NCBI RefSeq assembly: GCF_039414295.1
Contig: NZ_JBCITM010000004.1
Span: forward strand, 174,666-238,665
DNA length: 64,000 bases
Direction: 5' to 3'
From: Anoxynatronum sibiricum
GTDB lineage: Bacteria > Bacillota > Clostridia > Peptostreptococcales > Tindalliaceae
Below, in pieces: positions 18,601 to 26,381 of this stretch; positions within the stretch are counted from its first letter, which is position 1, and every line of letters starts with the position of its first letter. The notes beneath the pieces are model-generated. The model ran no database searches. It was not told where the DNA came from and was given only the letters and a program-made list of their open reading frames with translations. The position numbers were made by a program, and so were the translations under genes.

Positions 18601-18838
18601 AGGAGCGGAAACCATGGCACCAATGGCCATCGTAGTGGTGGGTGGCCTCATCATGTCCACACTGTTGACCATGGTCTTCATACCAGTGCTCTATACCATT
18701 ATGGATGATTTCAAGCGCAAACTCCGAAAATGGTTCAAGCGGGAGCCGGGAACACCGGTGAAAGCTGAAGAATCTTCCCAGGTGTCGGTGCAGAACATAA
18801 CAGATGCCGAAACGCCTGAAGGCAGTTTCGTTCCATAA
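15656..18838 (+). CDS. RND efflux pump, HAE1/AcrB-type permease
   Basis: A proton-driven exporter of 1060 residues, full family length. MKLSALAVKRPVTTFMLML opens helix 1. Two large extracytoplasmic loops follow, each flanked by six helices. The proton-relay region GLALGIGMLVDNSIVVLENIYR in helix 4 has the two conserved aspartate/asparagine positions, and the mirror stretch LAGIVVNNAIVLVDYIN is in the second half. A Gly/Met-rich insertion (GGGAMMGMGGGSGSS and SSMGMGGTGG) lies in the second loop. Substrates are unknown; drugs, solvents or bile-like amphiphiles are typical. The gene ends at a GC-rich terminator. Confidence 0.95.
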   Translation: MKLSALAVKRPVTTFMLMLVAVILGIVSTSLLPVDLYPEIDVPVSVVTVSYSGAAPEEIENLITIPLEQTLATVSGLSSIESYTSDGSSTVVVLFEYGTNMDIAALEMREKVDLIRGFLPEDASDPMVLKIDPNAFPIMQVGVSGNMEFTQLQRIAEDEMLSRLERIDGVASANVFGGVEQEVRVRLDQSKLTGYSLDISRIQQQIMAENLNLPGGQVFKGDQEMTVRTLGEFTSVDDVKNMPIILQSGEIIRLHEVADISVDYKERTSIARLNGEPNITLSITKQSVANTVRVAERVHRELDNLRRDYPDLQLTVAFDTSEFINDSISNVFRNAVMGSLLAVLILFLFLRNLRSTIIVGVAIPVSVISTFALMYFGGLTINLISLGGLALGIGMLVDNSIVVLENIYRYRELGENRRDSAVNGASEVAMAITASTLTTVAVFLPIVFVQGFTAIIFRQLSFAVAFSLTASLLIALTVVPMLSSKILKVGEVKIRKRRLLSIGWFLDLFDRMIRKFSGFYQVSLRFGLRHRIISVVIALVIFASSIVMLGVVGGEFFPSMDEGTIQVSIDTPHGTRLADIDRQVQQVENLILEIPESERVLVTIGGGAMMGMGGGSGSSIDITLVDQSERQRSTGEIADLIREMVQGIAGVDISVQETSSMGMGGTGGSPIAIQIQGDDLRILETMGRDIQRMVRSVPGTREVSLSVEEGEPEARVVIQRNMASRYGVTAAQINNALRASLDGVRASSINLGGEDIDITLSLDERAKESIENMQQILIPTNYGTAVPLGQVATIEYGASPAQINRINQVRTVVISSQLSGRDLQSVTREVQTELENYPMPPGYNYRMTGEQEDMAEAFGNLGLALMLSIVLVYMIMASQFESLLYPFIIMFSIPFAFTGAFIGLFLTGTSLSVPALIGMIMLAGIVVNNAIVLVDYINQLRQQGMDRNEAVKEAVAIRFRPILMTALTTILALVPLAMGIGEGAETMAPMAIVVVGGLIMSTLLTMVFIPVLYTIMDDFKRKLRKWFKREPGTPVKAEESSQVSVQNITDAETPEGSFVP

Positions 18839-18857
18839 AACTGAACAGGATCATACA

Positions 18858-18903
18858 AGGCGGGCCGCCGGATGCGAAAACAAGCTTCCGAAGCCCGCCT
18901 TTC
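18858..18903 (+). terminator. Terminator after the RND pump gene
   Basis: AGGCGGGC (18858-18865) pairs with GCCCGCCT (18893-18900) around a 27-base loop that can pair further, followed by TTT. The T tail is short. Confidence 0.65.
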
Positions 18904-19045
18904 AGTTGTCATGACGAAAGATGATTTCGATGATGGAAGGGTTAAAAGACAGCTGGAGGGGTAACATAATACCATTAAAACAAATGAATCCATGACAAAA
19001 CCGTGACAACTACAAAGGAAAATCATCATGAAATGAGATGATTCT

Positions 19046-19861
19046 ATGAAACTGCTGGTATCCATTCGACAACTGCAGCAAGAAATGATTCGCAGGCTTT
19101 CTTTCCTGGCAGATGGTGTTTACTACGTATCGCCAGATGAACTGGGTGCTGCCAATTACAAGAAAACAGATATTTTTCACTTTCCCAAAGAACCTGTCTT
19201 TCTGAGAAACCATCTGCACACGGTCTCTGATGTTATTCTCTATCTGCGGGTTGCTTATTTTCGACCCCGAAAAGGTGATATTCGCATTCAGGAAGGTCAT
19301 CTGACCTGGCACCATAACCGTTCAGGGCCTGAGACCATCAGCCTGAACCGGGGAAATTGCGGCGGCATTTCCAGTTTGATGGCTTATTTGCTGCGTGGCA
19401 AGTATGAAGCCGTCGGGTTTGTGGCTTTTGCCGACCAGATGGGAGGGCATGTTTTTAACTATGTGTACCACCAAGGCAGTTATTATTTCATTGACCTGTT
19501 AAATTACCTTTACGCCAGTCGTTCTATGGATCATCTGGCCACCATGATCTATCAGTCAGCGTCAATTCATCAGTATGCCCATTATTACCGTCAACGGTCT
19601 TGCCGGGAAATCACGTTGATGGTAGCCTATGAGGGGGACCATGTATTGCCCATGGGAAGAAAGGAAGGGGAGCCAATCATGTTTTTTCCTGAAGGCACTC
19701 ATTTGCAGGTACTCCATGAATCCCCTCACCTGGGGATTACGGCGCAGCAACACCCCATGCTTTGCCGCCCTGTACACCACTCAATTCATTGTGCACATCC
19801 CTTTTTCTTTCGAGGGGAATATGATACAATGATCAGTAGAAATTCGGCAGATCTACCCTAA
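19046..19861 (+). CDS. Transglutaminase-like cysteine-protease-fold protein
   Basis: A 271-residue soluble protein without a signal peptide. The order Cys105 in NRGNCGGISSL, His135 in GGHVFNYV and Asp150 in YYFIDLLNY matches the Cys-His-Asp triad spacing of transglutaminase-core proteins. The N-terminal 80 residues (LADGVYYVSP, SDVILYLRVAYF) are consistent with the preceding helices. The C-terminus is rich in His and holds extra cysteines (HPMLCRPVHHSIHCAH). Function is unknown; candidates are protease or amidase. The ribosome site is weak. It stands alone after a terminator, with a mini-protein gene 28 bases downstream. Confidence 0.65.
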   Translation: MKLLVSIRQLQQEMIRRLSFLADGVYYVSPDELGAANYKKTDIFHFPKEPVFLRNHLHTVSDVILYLRVAYFRPRKGDIRIQEGHLTWHHNRSGPETISLNRGNCGGISSLMAYLLRGKYEAVGFVAFADQMGGHVFNYVYHQGSYYFIDLLNYLYASRSMDHLATMIYQSASIHQYAHYYRQRSCREITLMVAYEGDHVLPMGRKEGEPIMFFPEGTHLQVLHESPHLGITAQQHPMLCRPVHHSIHCAHPFFFRGEYDTMISRNSADLP

Positions 19862-19888
19862 ACACTGCCAGTCAGGAGTGAATCGGTT

Positions 19889-19987
19889 TTGACAGCCAGA
19901 GGAAAAAAGATGATCGCAATTGTCATCGCATTCATGATGATACTTTCCACTTTTGCAGCCATGATCACAGCACTGGCCAGTATTTAA
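19889..19987 (+). CDS. Tiny membrane protein, Prli42/DUF4044-like
   Basis: A 32-residue reading frame too short for ordinary gene finding. TTG at 19889 follows AGGAG (19874-19878); ATG at 19910 with AGAGG before it is the alternative. It encodes TARGKK, one hydrophobic helix (IAIVIAFMMILSTFAAMI) and a short tail ending TALASI. This layout matches the Prli42/DUF4044 mini-proteins of Gram-positive bacteria, one of which tethers the stressosome to the membrane in Listeria. The match is by shape and residue pattern only. No stressosome genes are in the window. Confidence 0.55.
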   Translation: MTARGKKMIAIVIAFMMILSTFAAMITALASI

Positions 19988-20066
19988 TGACTGGTGCAGC
20001 GCTCTCGTTGTTGCCATCAGAATCAGCTGAGTAACGACAATTGATATTAGGAAATGGAGTGAAGAC

Positions 20067-20765
20067 ATGAGCGTGCACATTGGAGCAGAAAAAGGTGCCA
20101 TAGCTGAAACCATCCTGTTGCCGGGAGATCCCCTTCGGGCAAAGATGATTGCAGAAACATTCCTTGAAGATGTGGTTTGCTATAACGAGGTTAGAGGTAT
20201 GTATGGCTTTACCGGCACCTGGCAGGGAAAAAGAGTTTCGGTTCAGGGAACTGGTATGGGAATCCCTTCCATTTCTATTTATGTGAATGAACTGATTCGG
20301 GAATACGATGTTAAAAACCTGATTCGTATTGGTACCTGTGGCGCCATGCAGCAAGACATCGGCCTTCGGGATGTCATCATTGCCATGAGTGCCTGCACCG
20401 ATTCCAATGTGAATCATCTGCGGTTCAATGGCATGAACTATGCAGCCACCGCCAGCTATCAACTGCTCTCAAAAGCTGTTGAGGCGGCAAAAGAAAAGCA
20501 GATGACTCCCCGGGTGGGCGCTGTGGTTACTTCAGACACCTTCTACCACGATGACCCTGACGCATGGAAACTTTGGGCAGGCTACGGGGTGCTGGCGGCA
20601 GAAATGGAGACGGCAGAACTCTACACCCTGGCAGCCAAATACGGGGTAAATGCCCTGGCCATTCTCACTGTCAGCGACCACATTGTGACCCATGAACTGA
20701 CAACTGCAGAAGAGCGTCAGAACACCTTTAAGCAAATGATTGAAATTGCTCTTTCGCTGGCATAG
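20067..20765 (+). CDS. deoD: Purine nucleoside phosphorylase, DeoD type
   Basis: A 232-residue hexameric-type phosphorylase that splits purine (deoxy)nucleosides with phosphate into base and pentose 1-phosphate. The signatures are the N-terminal HIGAEKGAIAETILLPGDPLRAKMIA phosphate-binding region (split here as HIGAEKG and LLPGDPLRAK), GTCGAMQ, MSACTDS, and the ligand-binding AEMETAELY. The acid in LTVSDHIVT is the catalytic aspartate. It feeds deoxyribose 1-phosphate to the deoC pathway, whose gene lies at 38 kb. The start ATG follows GGAG by 9 bases. Confidence 0.95.
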   Translation: MSVHIGAEKGAIAETILLPGDPLRAKMIAETFLEDVVCYNEVRGMYGFTGTWQGKRVSVQGTGMGIPSISIYVNELIREYDVKNLIRIGTCGAMQQDIGLRDVIIAMSACTDSNVNHLRFNGMNYAATASYQLLSKAVEAAKEKQMTPRVGAVVTSDTFYHDDPDAWKLWAGYGVLAAEMETAELYTLAAKYGVNALAILTVSDHIVTHELTTAEERQNTFKQMIEIALSLA

Positions 20766-20805
20766 CAGTTTTCATTCACCATTCATACCCGAAAGGCCGA
20801 AGTCT

Positions 20806-21897
20806 ATGAAAAAGCTCTATCTGGCTCAAATACCCAATGGTGAACCCTTACATGAAGATCTGTTCAATTCGAACGGTGCCATTTTGGTACCCAAGGGGAA
20901 AATCATGACACCCCGATTGAGGCAGCAGTTGCTGCGCAGCAATATTGAGTATTTCTGGCTGGATGCCACCGGCTTTAATGAGGTGGACCACTACCTGGAA
21001 CACTTTGAGATGGAGACGGTCAAAGAAATCGAAGAAGTGCGAAAAGTATATACTGAATCTGTGAAGAGTATCAGCAATGAGTTTGAACGCATGCGCAAAA
21101 TAGGCAACCTGGACAAAAAAGTGATCGAAGAAACCGCCCATGAACTGGTGGAAAGCATTGGTCGCCACCAGCAGGTGTATTTGGGGCTGGAAGGCATTCG
21201 ACGGAAAGATTTTTACACATACATCCATTCCATCGATGTGGCTGTGTTCATGATTGTTCTTGGGAAAAGCCTCAAACTCGACCGAAAGCAGCAGGAACGG
21301 GCAGCCATGTCTGGGCTGCTCCACGACATTGGCAAGACACGCATTCATGATAATATTCTTCTGAAGCCCACCCGTCTGACCGATGAGGAAATGCGGGTGA
21401 TGCAGGAACACAGCCGCATTGGTCATGAAATTCTCACCAAAGAATTACGTTATCCGGCAGATATTGCCTGCGCTGCTCTGGAGCATCACGAACGTATGGA
21501 TGGTACCGGCTATCCCCATGGGGTGACTTGGGAAAAGCTGCACCTGCACTCCAAAATGGCCGCTGTCTGTGATATTTACGACGCTATTACCGGGGAACGG
21601 GTGTATAAGAAAGCCATGCTGCCCCACGAAGCAGTGGAGTTTTTAATGACCATTGTGGATAAGCACCTGGACCGATCGTTGACAACCCAGTTTGTTCGCA
21701 ATATTTCGGTGTACCCGTTGGGCACCCGGGTCACCCTCAACAATCAGGAAGAGGGGATCGTGGTGAGGTTGCATGATGGGTATCCAACCCGGCCGGTGGT
21801 GAAAGTGCCGCGAAAAGGAACGGTGCGCGATTTGCTGATCGAACAAACCATCATGATTGAACGGGTTCATGACCCCAGAGAAGCGGCAGTGGGATAG
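20806..21897 (+). CDS. HD-GYP domain protein (probable c-di-GMP phosphodiesterase)
   Basis: A 363-residue cytoplasmic protein with a short N-terminal extension of the DUF3391-like kind (YLAQIPNGEPLHEDLFNSNG) and a full HD-GYP domain. Metal and signature motifs are LLHDIGKTRI, EHHERMDGTGYP and CDIYDAITGERVYK. A small beta tail (GTRVTLNNQEEGIVVRLHDG) follows, as in many clostridial members. It should degrade c-di-GMP to pGpG or GMP. ATG 20806 is preceded by AAAGG; the longer frame from 20740 overlaps deoD and is unlikely. No receiver is fused, so its input is unclear. Confidence 0.9.
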   Translation: MKKLYLAQIPNGEPLHEDLFNSNGAILVPKGKIMTPRLRQQLLRSNIEYFWLDATGFNEVDHYLEHFEMETVKEIEEVRKVYTESVKSISNEFERMRKIGNLDKKVIEETAHELVESIGRHQQVYLGLEGIRRKDFYTYIHSIDVAVFMIVLGKSLKLDRKQQERAAMSGLLHDIGKTRIHDNILLKPTRLTDEEMRVMQEHSRIGHEILTKELRYPADIACAALEHHERMDGTGYPHGVTWEKLHLHSKMAAVCDIYDAITGERVYKKAMLPHEAVEFLMTIVDKHLDRSLTTQFVRNISVYPLGTRVTLNNQEEGIVVRLHDGYPTRPVVKVPRKGTVRDLLIEQTIMIERVHDPREAAVG

Positions 21898-21910
21898 CAG
21901 GGCAGTGGGC

Positions 21911-21939
21911 TTGACCCTGAGCCATAGACGTTATATAAT
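21911..21939 (+). promoter_or_regulatory. Promoter of the ileS T-box leader
   Basis: TTGACC (21911-21916), a 17-base spacer and a perfect TATAAT (21934-21939). Transcription should begin near 21946. Confidence 0.85.
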
Positions 21940-21945
21940 GGGCCA

Positions 21946-22227
21946 TATGAAAATGGCGATGATGAGGACGGTTCCCGAGAAATCCGGTAACAGAGAGTCA
22001 ATCCAAGGCTGTGAGATTGGCACGGATTCGGCAGAACCCATCACCTCAAAGCCGGTTTTTCGACTCCGCTACACTGGATACAGGGGAACCCGCAGGCATG
22101 CGTTACCATGCAGTGAAGTGACAGATTACTTTGGCGGCCATTTTGGAGCATCGCCTCTCAGGTACTCTGTAATCAGGGTGGTACCGCGATTAAATCGTCC
22201 CTGGGCTAAGAAGCTCAGGGTTTTTTT
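21946..22227 (+). ncRNA. T-box riboswitch (isoleucine), leader of ileS
   Basis: The 360-base gap before ileS holds a T-box leader. The T-box sequence AGGGTGGTACCGCG is at 22175-22188, with the UGGU that binds the uncharged tRNA acceptor end. The terminator stem follows at 22199-22220. The probable specifier codon is ATC (Ile) at 22040-22042 in GAACCCATCACC. Uncharged tRNA-Ile would stabilise the antiterminator and switch ileS on. The frame at 21857-22261 across this region is not a gene. T-box identity is secure; the specifier position is a reading from context. Confidence 0.92.
22199..22227 (+). terminator. T-box regulated terminator
   Basis: CCCTGGGC (22199-22206) pairs with GCTCAGGG (22213-22220), loop TAAGAA, followed by seven T. 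It competes with the antiterminator that includes the T-box sequence. Confidence 0.9.
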
Positions 22228-22257
22228 GATTGGAAAACTGGAAAGGATGATGATTGC

Positions 22258-25200
22258 ATGAATAAATTTCAATCACTTCCCAGCCTGCCGGTGGCAGAAC
22301 GGGAAAACCAGATCAATGCCTTCTGGGAAGAAGTAGATATCCTTCAGAAAAGCATTGAAAACAGGGAAGGAAAACCTTCCTTTGTGTTTTATGAAGGGCC
22401 TCCCACGGCCAACGGCCGACCGGGGATTCACCATGTTATTTCCCGAACGCTGAAAGATGCCGTTTGCCGCTATCACAGCATGCTGGGCAAGCAGGTAAAA
22501 CGAAAAGCCGGTTGGGATACCCATGGCCTGCCGGTGGAAATAGAAGTGGAAAAGCAGCTGAAGCTTTCCAGCAAACAGGATATCGAAGCCTATGGCATCG
22601 CCGAGTTCAACCAGAAATGCCGGGAGTCTGTGTTTTCTTACGAGAAGCAGTGGCGGGAAATGACCCGGCGCATGGGTTACGCCATCGATATGGACAATCC
22701 CTACATCACGCTGGATAACAACTACATTGAGTCTGTCTGGTGGATTCTGCAGCAATTTTTCAACGATGGCATGATTTACGACGGCCACAAGATTTTACCC
22801 TACTGCCCCCGCTGTGGAACCGGTCTGGCTTCCCATGAAGTGTCACTGGGCTACAAGGAGATTAAGAGTGAAACCGTCATTGTAGCCTTCAAGCGAAAAG
22901 ATGCCAATGAATACTTCCTGGTATGGACAACCACCCCTTGGACACTGGCTTCCAATGTGGGGCTCTGTGTGCATCCTCAGGTGGATTACCTTAAGGTAAA
23001 ATCTCAGGAAACTGTCTATTATGTGGCTAAAGAACTGGCAAACAAAGTGCTGGGTGACGACTATGAAGTGTTGCAGGAGTTAAAAGGAAAAGAACTGGAG
23101 TATGTGGAATACCAGCAACTCATGCCATTTGTGGAGCCTGACAAAAAAGCATTCTTCGTAACCCTTGGTGATTTCGTCACCACCGAAGACGGCACCGGTA
23201 TTGTTCATATGGCCCCTGCCTTTGGGGAAGACGACTATCACATTGGCCGGGCCTATGGTCTGCCGGTGTTACAACCAGTGGACGAAGAAGGAAAATACAC
23301 GGCAACTCCCTGGAAAGGCCAATTTGTCATTGATGCAGACCCTGATATCGTCAAATGGCTTCGGGAAGAAGGAAAACTGTTTAAAAAAGAACGGCTGGCC
23401 CACAATTATCCCCACTGCTGGCGATGCGCCACCCCCCTTCTTTATTATGGAAAACCCAGCTGGTACATTGAAATGACCCGCATCAAAGATCGGCTCATTG
23501 CCAACAACAACAGCGTCAACTGGTATCCCGACTTTGTGGGCGAAAAACGCTTTGGCAACTGGCTGGAAAACCTGAACGACTGGGCGCTGTCCCGAAACCG
23601 TTACTGGGGAACACCGCTGAATATCTGGCGGTGCGCCTGTGGTGAGCTGGCATCCATTGGTTCCCGGAAAGAACTGGTGGAACGGGCAGTGGAAGTCATT
23701 GACGAAAGCATTGAGCTGCATCGACCCTATGTGGATGATGTGCACCTCACCTGCGGTAAATGCGGCGGCACCATGACGCGGGTGCCGGAAGTGATCGACT
23801 GCTGGTTTGACAGTGGAGCCATGCCCTTTGCCCAGCATCATTACCCCTTTGAGAACAGTGAACGGTTTGACGAAGAATTGTTCCCGGCAGACTATATCTG
23901 TGAAGGCATTGACCAGACACGGGGATGGTTTTACTCTCTGATTGCCATTTCATCCTTTATAAAAGGCGTGTCCCCTTACCGAAACGTGCTGGTAAACGAC
24001 CTGATTTTGGATAAAGACGGACAAAAAATGTCCAAATCCAAAGGCAATACCGTCGATCCCTTTCAGCTGTTTGATGAGTTTGGTGCCGATGTACTCCGCT
24101 GGTACCTACTCTATGTCTCACCTGCCTGGACGCCCACCAGGTTTGACATTGAAGGGTTGAAGGAAGTGAAGAGCAAGTTCTTCTCCACCTTTGAAAACGT
24201 GTACACCTTCTTTACCCTCTATGCCAACACCGATGAAGTGGATCCCCGCACCTTCTCCATCCCTGAAGAGGAGCGGCCCGAGCTGGATCGCTGGATTTTG
24301 TCTAAATATAACCATTTGATCGAAGCAGTGCGCAGTGAAATGGCTGTCTTTGACCTGACACGTACCGTTCGAAAAATTCAGGACTTTGTGAATGAAGACT
24401 TCTCCAACTGGTACATTCGCCGTGCCCGGGGACGTTTCTGGGCTTCGGAGCATTCTGATGACAAGAAAGCCGTCTACAACACCACCTACGAAGTGCTGGT
24501 GGGTGTCTGCCGGTTGGCAGCAGCCTTTGCCCCCTTCATGACAGAAGAGATTTACCGTCATCTAACCGGTGAACTGTCCGTGCATCTGTCTGATTTGCCT
24601 GAAGTGAACGAAAAGCTGAAAGCCCCTGAAGTGGAAGCTAAAATGGATTTGGTGCGGGATCTGGTCACCCTTGGCCGGGCAGCAAGAGAGAAAAACCGGC
24701 TGAAAGTGCGGCAGCCCCTGCAGAAAATTTTGGTCGACGGCAAGTATGAATCTGGTATCAGTCACTTGGTGCCGCTGTTAAAGGAAGAACTGAACATCAA
24801 AGAAGTGGTGTTTGAAAAGAGCCTCAATGAGTTCATGAATTTTGGCCTCAAACCTGACTTCAAAAATGCAGGACCGTTGCTGGGCAAGAAAATAAAGGCA
24901 TTTGGAAAAGCGCTGGCTGTATTGGATGCCAATGAAATCGCCCCCAAACTGGAAGCCGGTGAGACCATCACCCTTGATTTGGAGGGAGAATCCACCGTTG
25001 TCACAAAAGAAATGGTGATGATCGCCATCGACGCAAAAGAAGGGTTTACAGTGGAAATGGAAAACAACCGCTTTGTTATTCTTGACACCACCCTCACCGA
25101 TGAACTGGTGAATGAAGGGCTGGCCCGTGAGTTTATTTCAAAAGTACAGCAGATGCGAAAAAACAATGGCTATGAGATGATGGACAACATTCGCATCATC

Positions 25201-25368
25201 TATCATGGAAATGAAGTAGTGACTCATGCCATGACCCTGCATCGAGAGTACATCATGGGAGAAACGCTGGCGGTTTCCATGGAATCCACCAGCGAAGAAG
25301 GGCTGGAAGAGCAGAACCTGAATGGCCACAAAACAGGAATTCGACTGGAGAAGGTTATGCAGTCATGA
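22258..25368 (+). CDS. ileS: Isoleucyl-tRNA synthetase, long (eukaryote-like, type 2) form
   Basis: Charges tRNA-Ile with isoleucine. The 1036-residue length and the HIGH region GRPGIHHVISR point to the type 2 clade, shared with eukaryotic and mupirocin-insensitive bacterial enzymes, not the roughly 920-residue common bacterial form. KMSKS is intact (GQKMSKSKGN). Four Cys-pair zinc-ligand motifs are visible (YCPRCG, HCWRCA, CACG, CGKCGG). The CP1 editing domain lies between about residues 200 and 400. The C-terminal region lacks the type 1 zinc tail. Its expression is set by the T-box leader. Drug insensitivity is inferred from clade only. Confidence 0.93.
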   Translation: MNKFQSLPSLPVAERENQINAFWEEVDILQKSIENREGKPSFVFYEGPPTANGRPGIHHVISRTLKDAVCRYHSMLGKQVKRKAGWDTHGLPVEIEVEKQLKLSSKQDIEAYGIAEFNQKCRESVFSYEKQWREMTRRMGYAIDMDNPYITLDNNYIESVWWILQQFFNDGMIYDGHKILPYCPRCGTGLASHEVSLGYKEIKSETVIVAFKRKDANEYFLVWTTTPWTLASNVGLCVHPQVDYLKVKSQETVYYVAKELANKVLGDDYEVLQELKGKELEYVEYQQLMPFVEPDKKAFFVTLGDFVTTEDGTGIVHMAPAFGEDDYHIGRAYGLPVLQPVDEEGKYTATPWKGQFVIDADPDIVKWLREEGKLFKKERLAHNYPHCWRCATPLLYYGKPSWYIEMTRIKDRLIANNNSVNWYPDFVGEKRFGNWLENLNDWALSRNRYWGTPLNIWRCACGELASIGSRKELVERAVEVIDESIELHRPYVDDVHLTCGKCGGTMTRVPEVIDCWFDSGAMPFAQHHYPFENSERFDEELFPADYICEGIDQTRGWFYSLIAISSFIKGVSPYRNVLVNDLILDKDGQKMSKSKGNTVDPFQLFDEFGADVLRWYLLYVSPAWTPTRFDIEGLKEVKSKFFSTFENVYTFFTLYANTDEVDPRTFSIPEEERPELDRWILSKYNHLIEAVRSEMAVFDLTRTVRKIQDFVNEDFSNWYIRRARGRFWASEHSDDKKAVYNTTYEVLVGVCRLAAAFAPFMTEEIYRHLTGELSVHLSDLPEVNEKLKAPEVEAKMDLVRDLVTLGRAAREKNRLKVRQPLQKILVDGKYESGISHLVPLLKEELNIKEVVFEKSLNEFMNFGLKPDFKNAGPLLGKKIKAFGKALAVLDANEIAPKLEAGETITLDLEGESTVVTKEMVMIAIDAKEGFTVEMENNRFVILDTTLTDELVNEGLAREFISKVQQMRKNNGYEMMDNIRIIYHGNEVVTHAMTLHREYIMGETLAVSMESTSEEGLEEQNLNGHKTGIRLEKVMQS

Positions 25369-25484
25369 TGGCATTTATCAGGAATGAATGATTGTGAGTT
25401 GTTTCACGAAGCATGATGCGATATACTGGTTGATGAAACTGAATATGCTCAAATAATGGAGCTTAGAATATCAGGAGGCGAATC

Positions 25485-26132
25485 ATGGATAAAAAGCAAA
25501 TCAGAGGCGCGGTGGTACTTCTTGTGGCAACTTTTGTTGTTTTAGGAGCCGTGTCGATGGCAGGAAGAACAGATGCCACCGGCGAATCAGCTGGCGGCGT
25601 ACAGGTGCTCACCGGAAGCGGGCAGGGATATGCCAGCCAGATCACCGTTGAAGTAACTATGGATGGCGACACCATCACCGGCATTGAAGTGGTGGAATCC
25701 GACGACACACCGGGGCTTTCAGACGGAGCCTTTGACGCAGTGATTGAAGCTGTGCTGGCAAACCAGACGGCAGAAGGTGTTGATATGGTCAGCGGGGCCA
25801 CCGGCTCCAGCGAAGGCGTTCTTAATGCCATTAAAGAAGCCCTGGCATCAGCCACCGGCGAATCAGCTGGCGGCGCACAGGTGCTCACCGGAAGCGGGCA
25901 GGGATATGCCAGCCAGATCACCGTTGAAGTAACCATGGATGGCGACACCATCACCGGCATTGAAGTGGTGGAATCTGATGACACACCGGGGCTTTCAGAC
26001 GGAGCCTTTGACGCAGTGATTGAAGCTGTGCTGGCAAACCAGTCGGCAGAAGGTGTTGATATGGTCAGCGGGGCCACTGGCTCCAGCGAAGGCATTCTCA
26101 ATGCCATCAAAGAAGCCCTGGCAGGCATCTAA
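25485..26132 (+). CDS. Secreted protein with two near-identical FMN-binding domains
   Basis: A 215-residue exported flavoprotein. The N-terminus KKQIRGAVVLLVATFVVLGAV is a signal anchor. Two copies of a 92-residue FMN-bind domain follow (PF04205 type), each ending in VDMVSGATGSSEG. That SGAT motif is where ApbE attaches FMN covalently through the threonine. Such domains carry electrons outside the membrane. The two copies differ at only 9 of 273 bases, giving 3 residue changes, so the duplication is recent or kept alike by conversion. It is a single-gene unit between ileS and a strong terminator. Neither ApbE nor a redox partner is encoded nearby. Confidence 0.88.
   Translation: MDKKQIRGAVVLLVATFVVLGAVSMAGRTDATGESAGGVQVLTGSGQGYASQITVEVTMDGDTITGIEVVESDDTPGLSDGAFDAVIEAVLANQTAEGVDMVSGATGSSEGVLNAIKEALASATGESAGGAQVLTGSGQGYASQITVEVTMDGDTITGIEVVESDDTPGLSDGAFDAVIEAVLANQSAEGVDMVSGATGSSEGILNAIKEALAGI
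25575..26123 (+). repeat. Tandem duplication of 276 bases inside the FMN-binding gene
   Basis: Copy 1 is 25575-25850 and copy 2 is 25851-26123. Counting by eye, the aligned copies differ at 9 positions; 6 are silent and 3 change a residue (V/A, T/S, V/I). The period of 276 keeps the reading frame, and each unit is one complete domain with its linker. Confidence 0.95.
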
Positions 26133-26155
26133 AACCATGTAACGAAAATGATCAA

Positions 26156-26206
26156 AAAAGCCCCACCTATGGCGCCGCTTTTCAGGCTTCTAACGGTGGG
26201 GCTTTT
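26156..26206. terminator. Terminator after the FMN-binding gene
   Basis: AAAAGCCCCACC (26156-26167) pairs perfectly with GGTGGGGCTTTT (26195-26206). The long loop contains GGCGCC. The A and T flanks make it work in both directions. Confidence 0.88.
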
Positions 26207-26265
26207 CTCCAACAGGCACAAAACAGATTGATGCGGACAGAAAGTATTTATAACTGCTTATGGGA

Positions 26266-26294
26266 TTTAATACAGGCAGACATCATGGTATAAT
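26266..26294 (+). promoter_or_regulatory. Possible promoter of the YbaK-like gene
   Basis: A perfect TATAAT (26289-26294) with TTTAAT 17 bases upstream. The -35 element is poor. Confidence 0.4.
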
Positions 26295-26381
26295 AGGGGA
26301 AATACCTTGAATTGGTTCATAAAACCAGTGGTTTCTCTGAAAATTGAGGCATATAATATCTAAACATAAGGATGTGACAAG

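Noticed and set aside
18691..19065. 124-codon minus-strand frame after the RND gene
   Set aside because: It overlaps the pump gene end and crosses its terminator; no ribosome site.
21857..22261. 134-codon open frame across the ileS leader
   Set aside because: It covers a T-box riboswitch with its own promoter and terminator; composition and lack of a ribosome site argue against a protein.
25463..26128. 221-codon frame opposite the FMN-binding gene
   Set aside because: It is a mirror of the duplicated codon pattern on the plus strand, with Ser/Pro/Thr repeats and no ribosome site.
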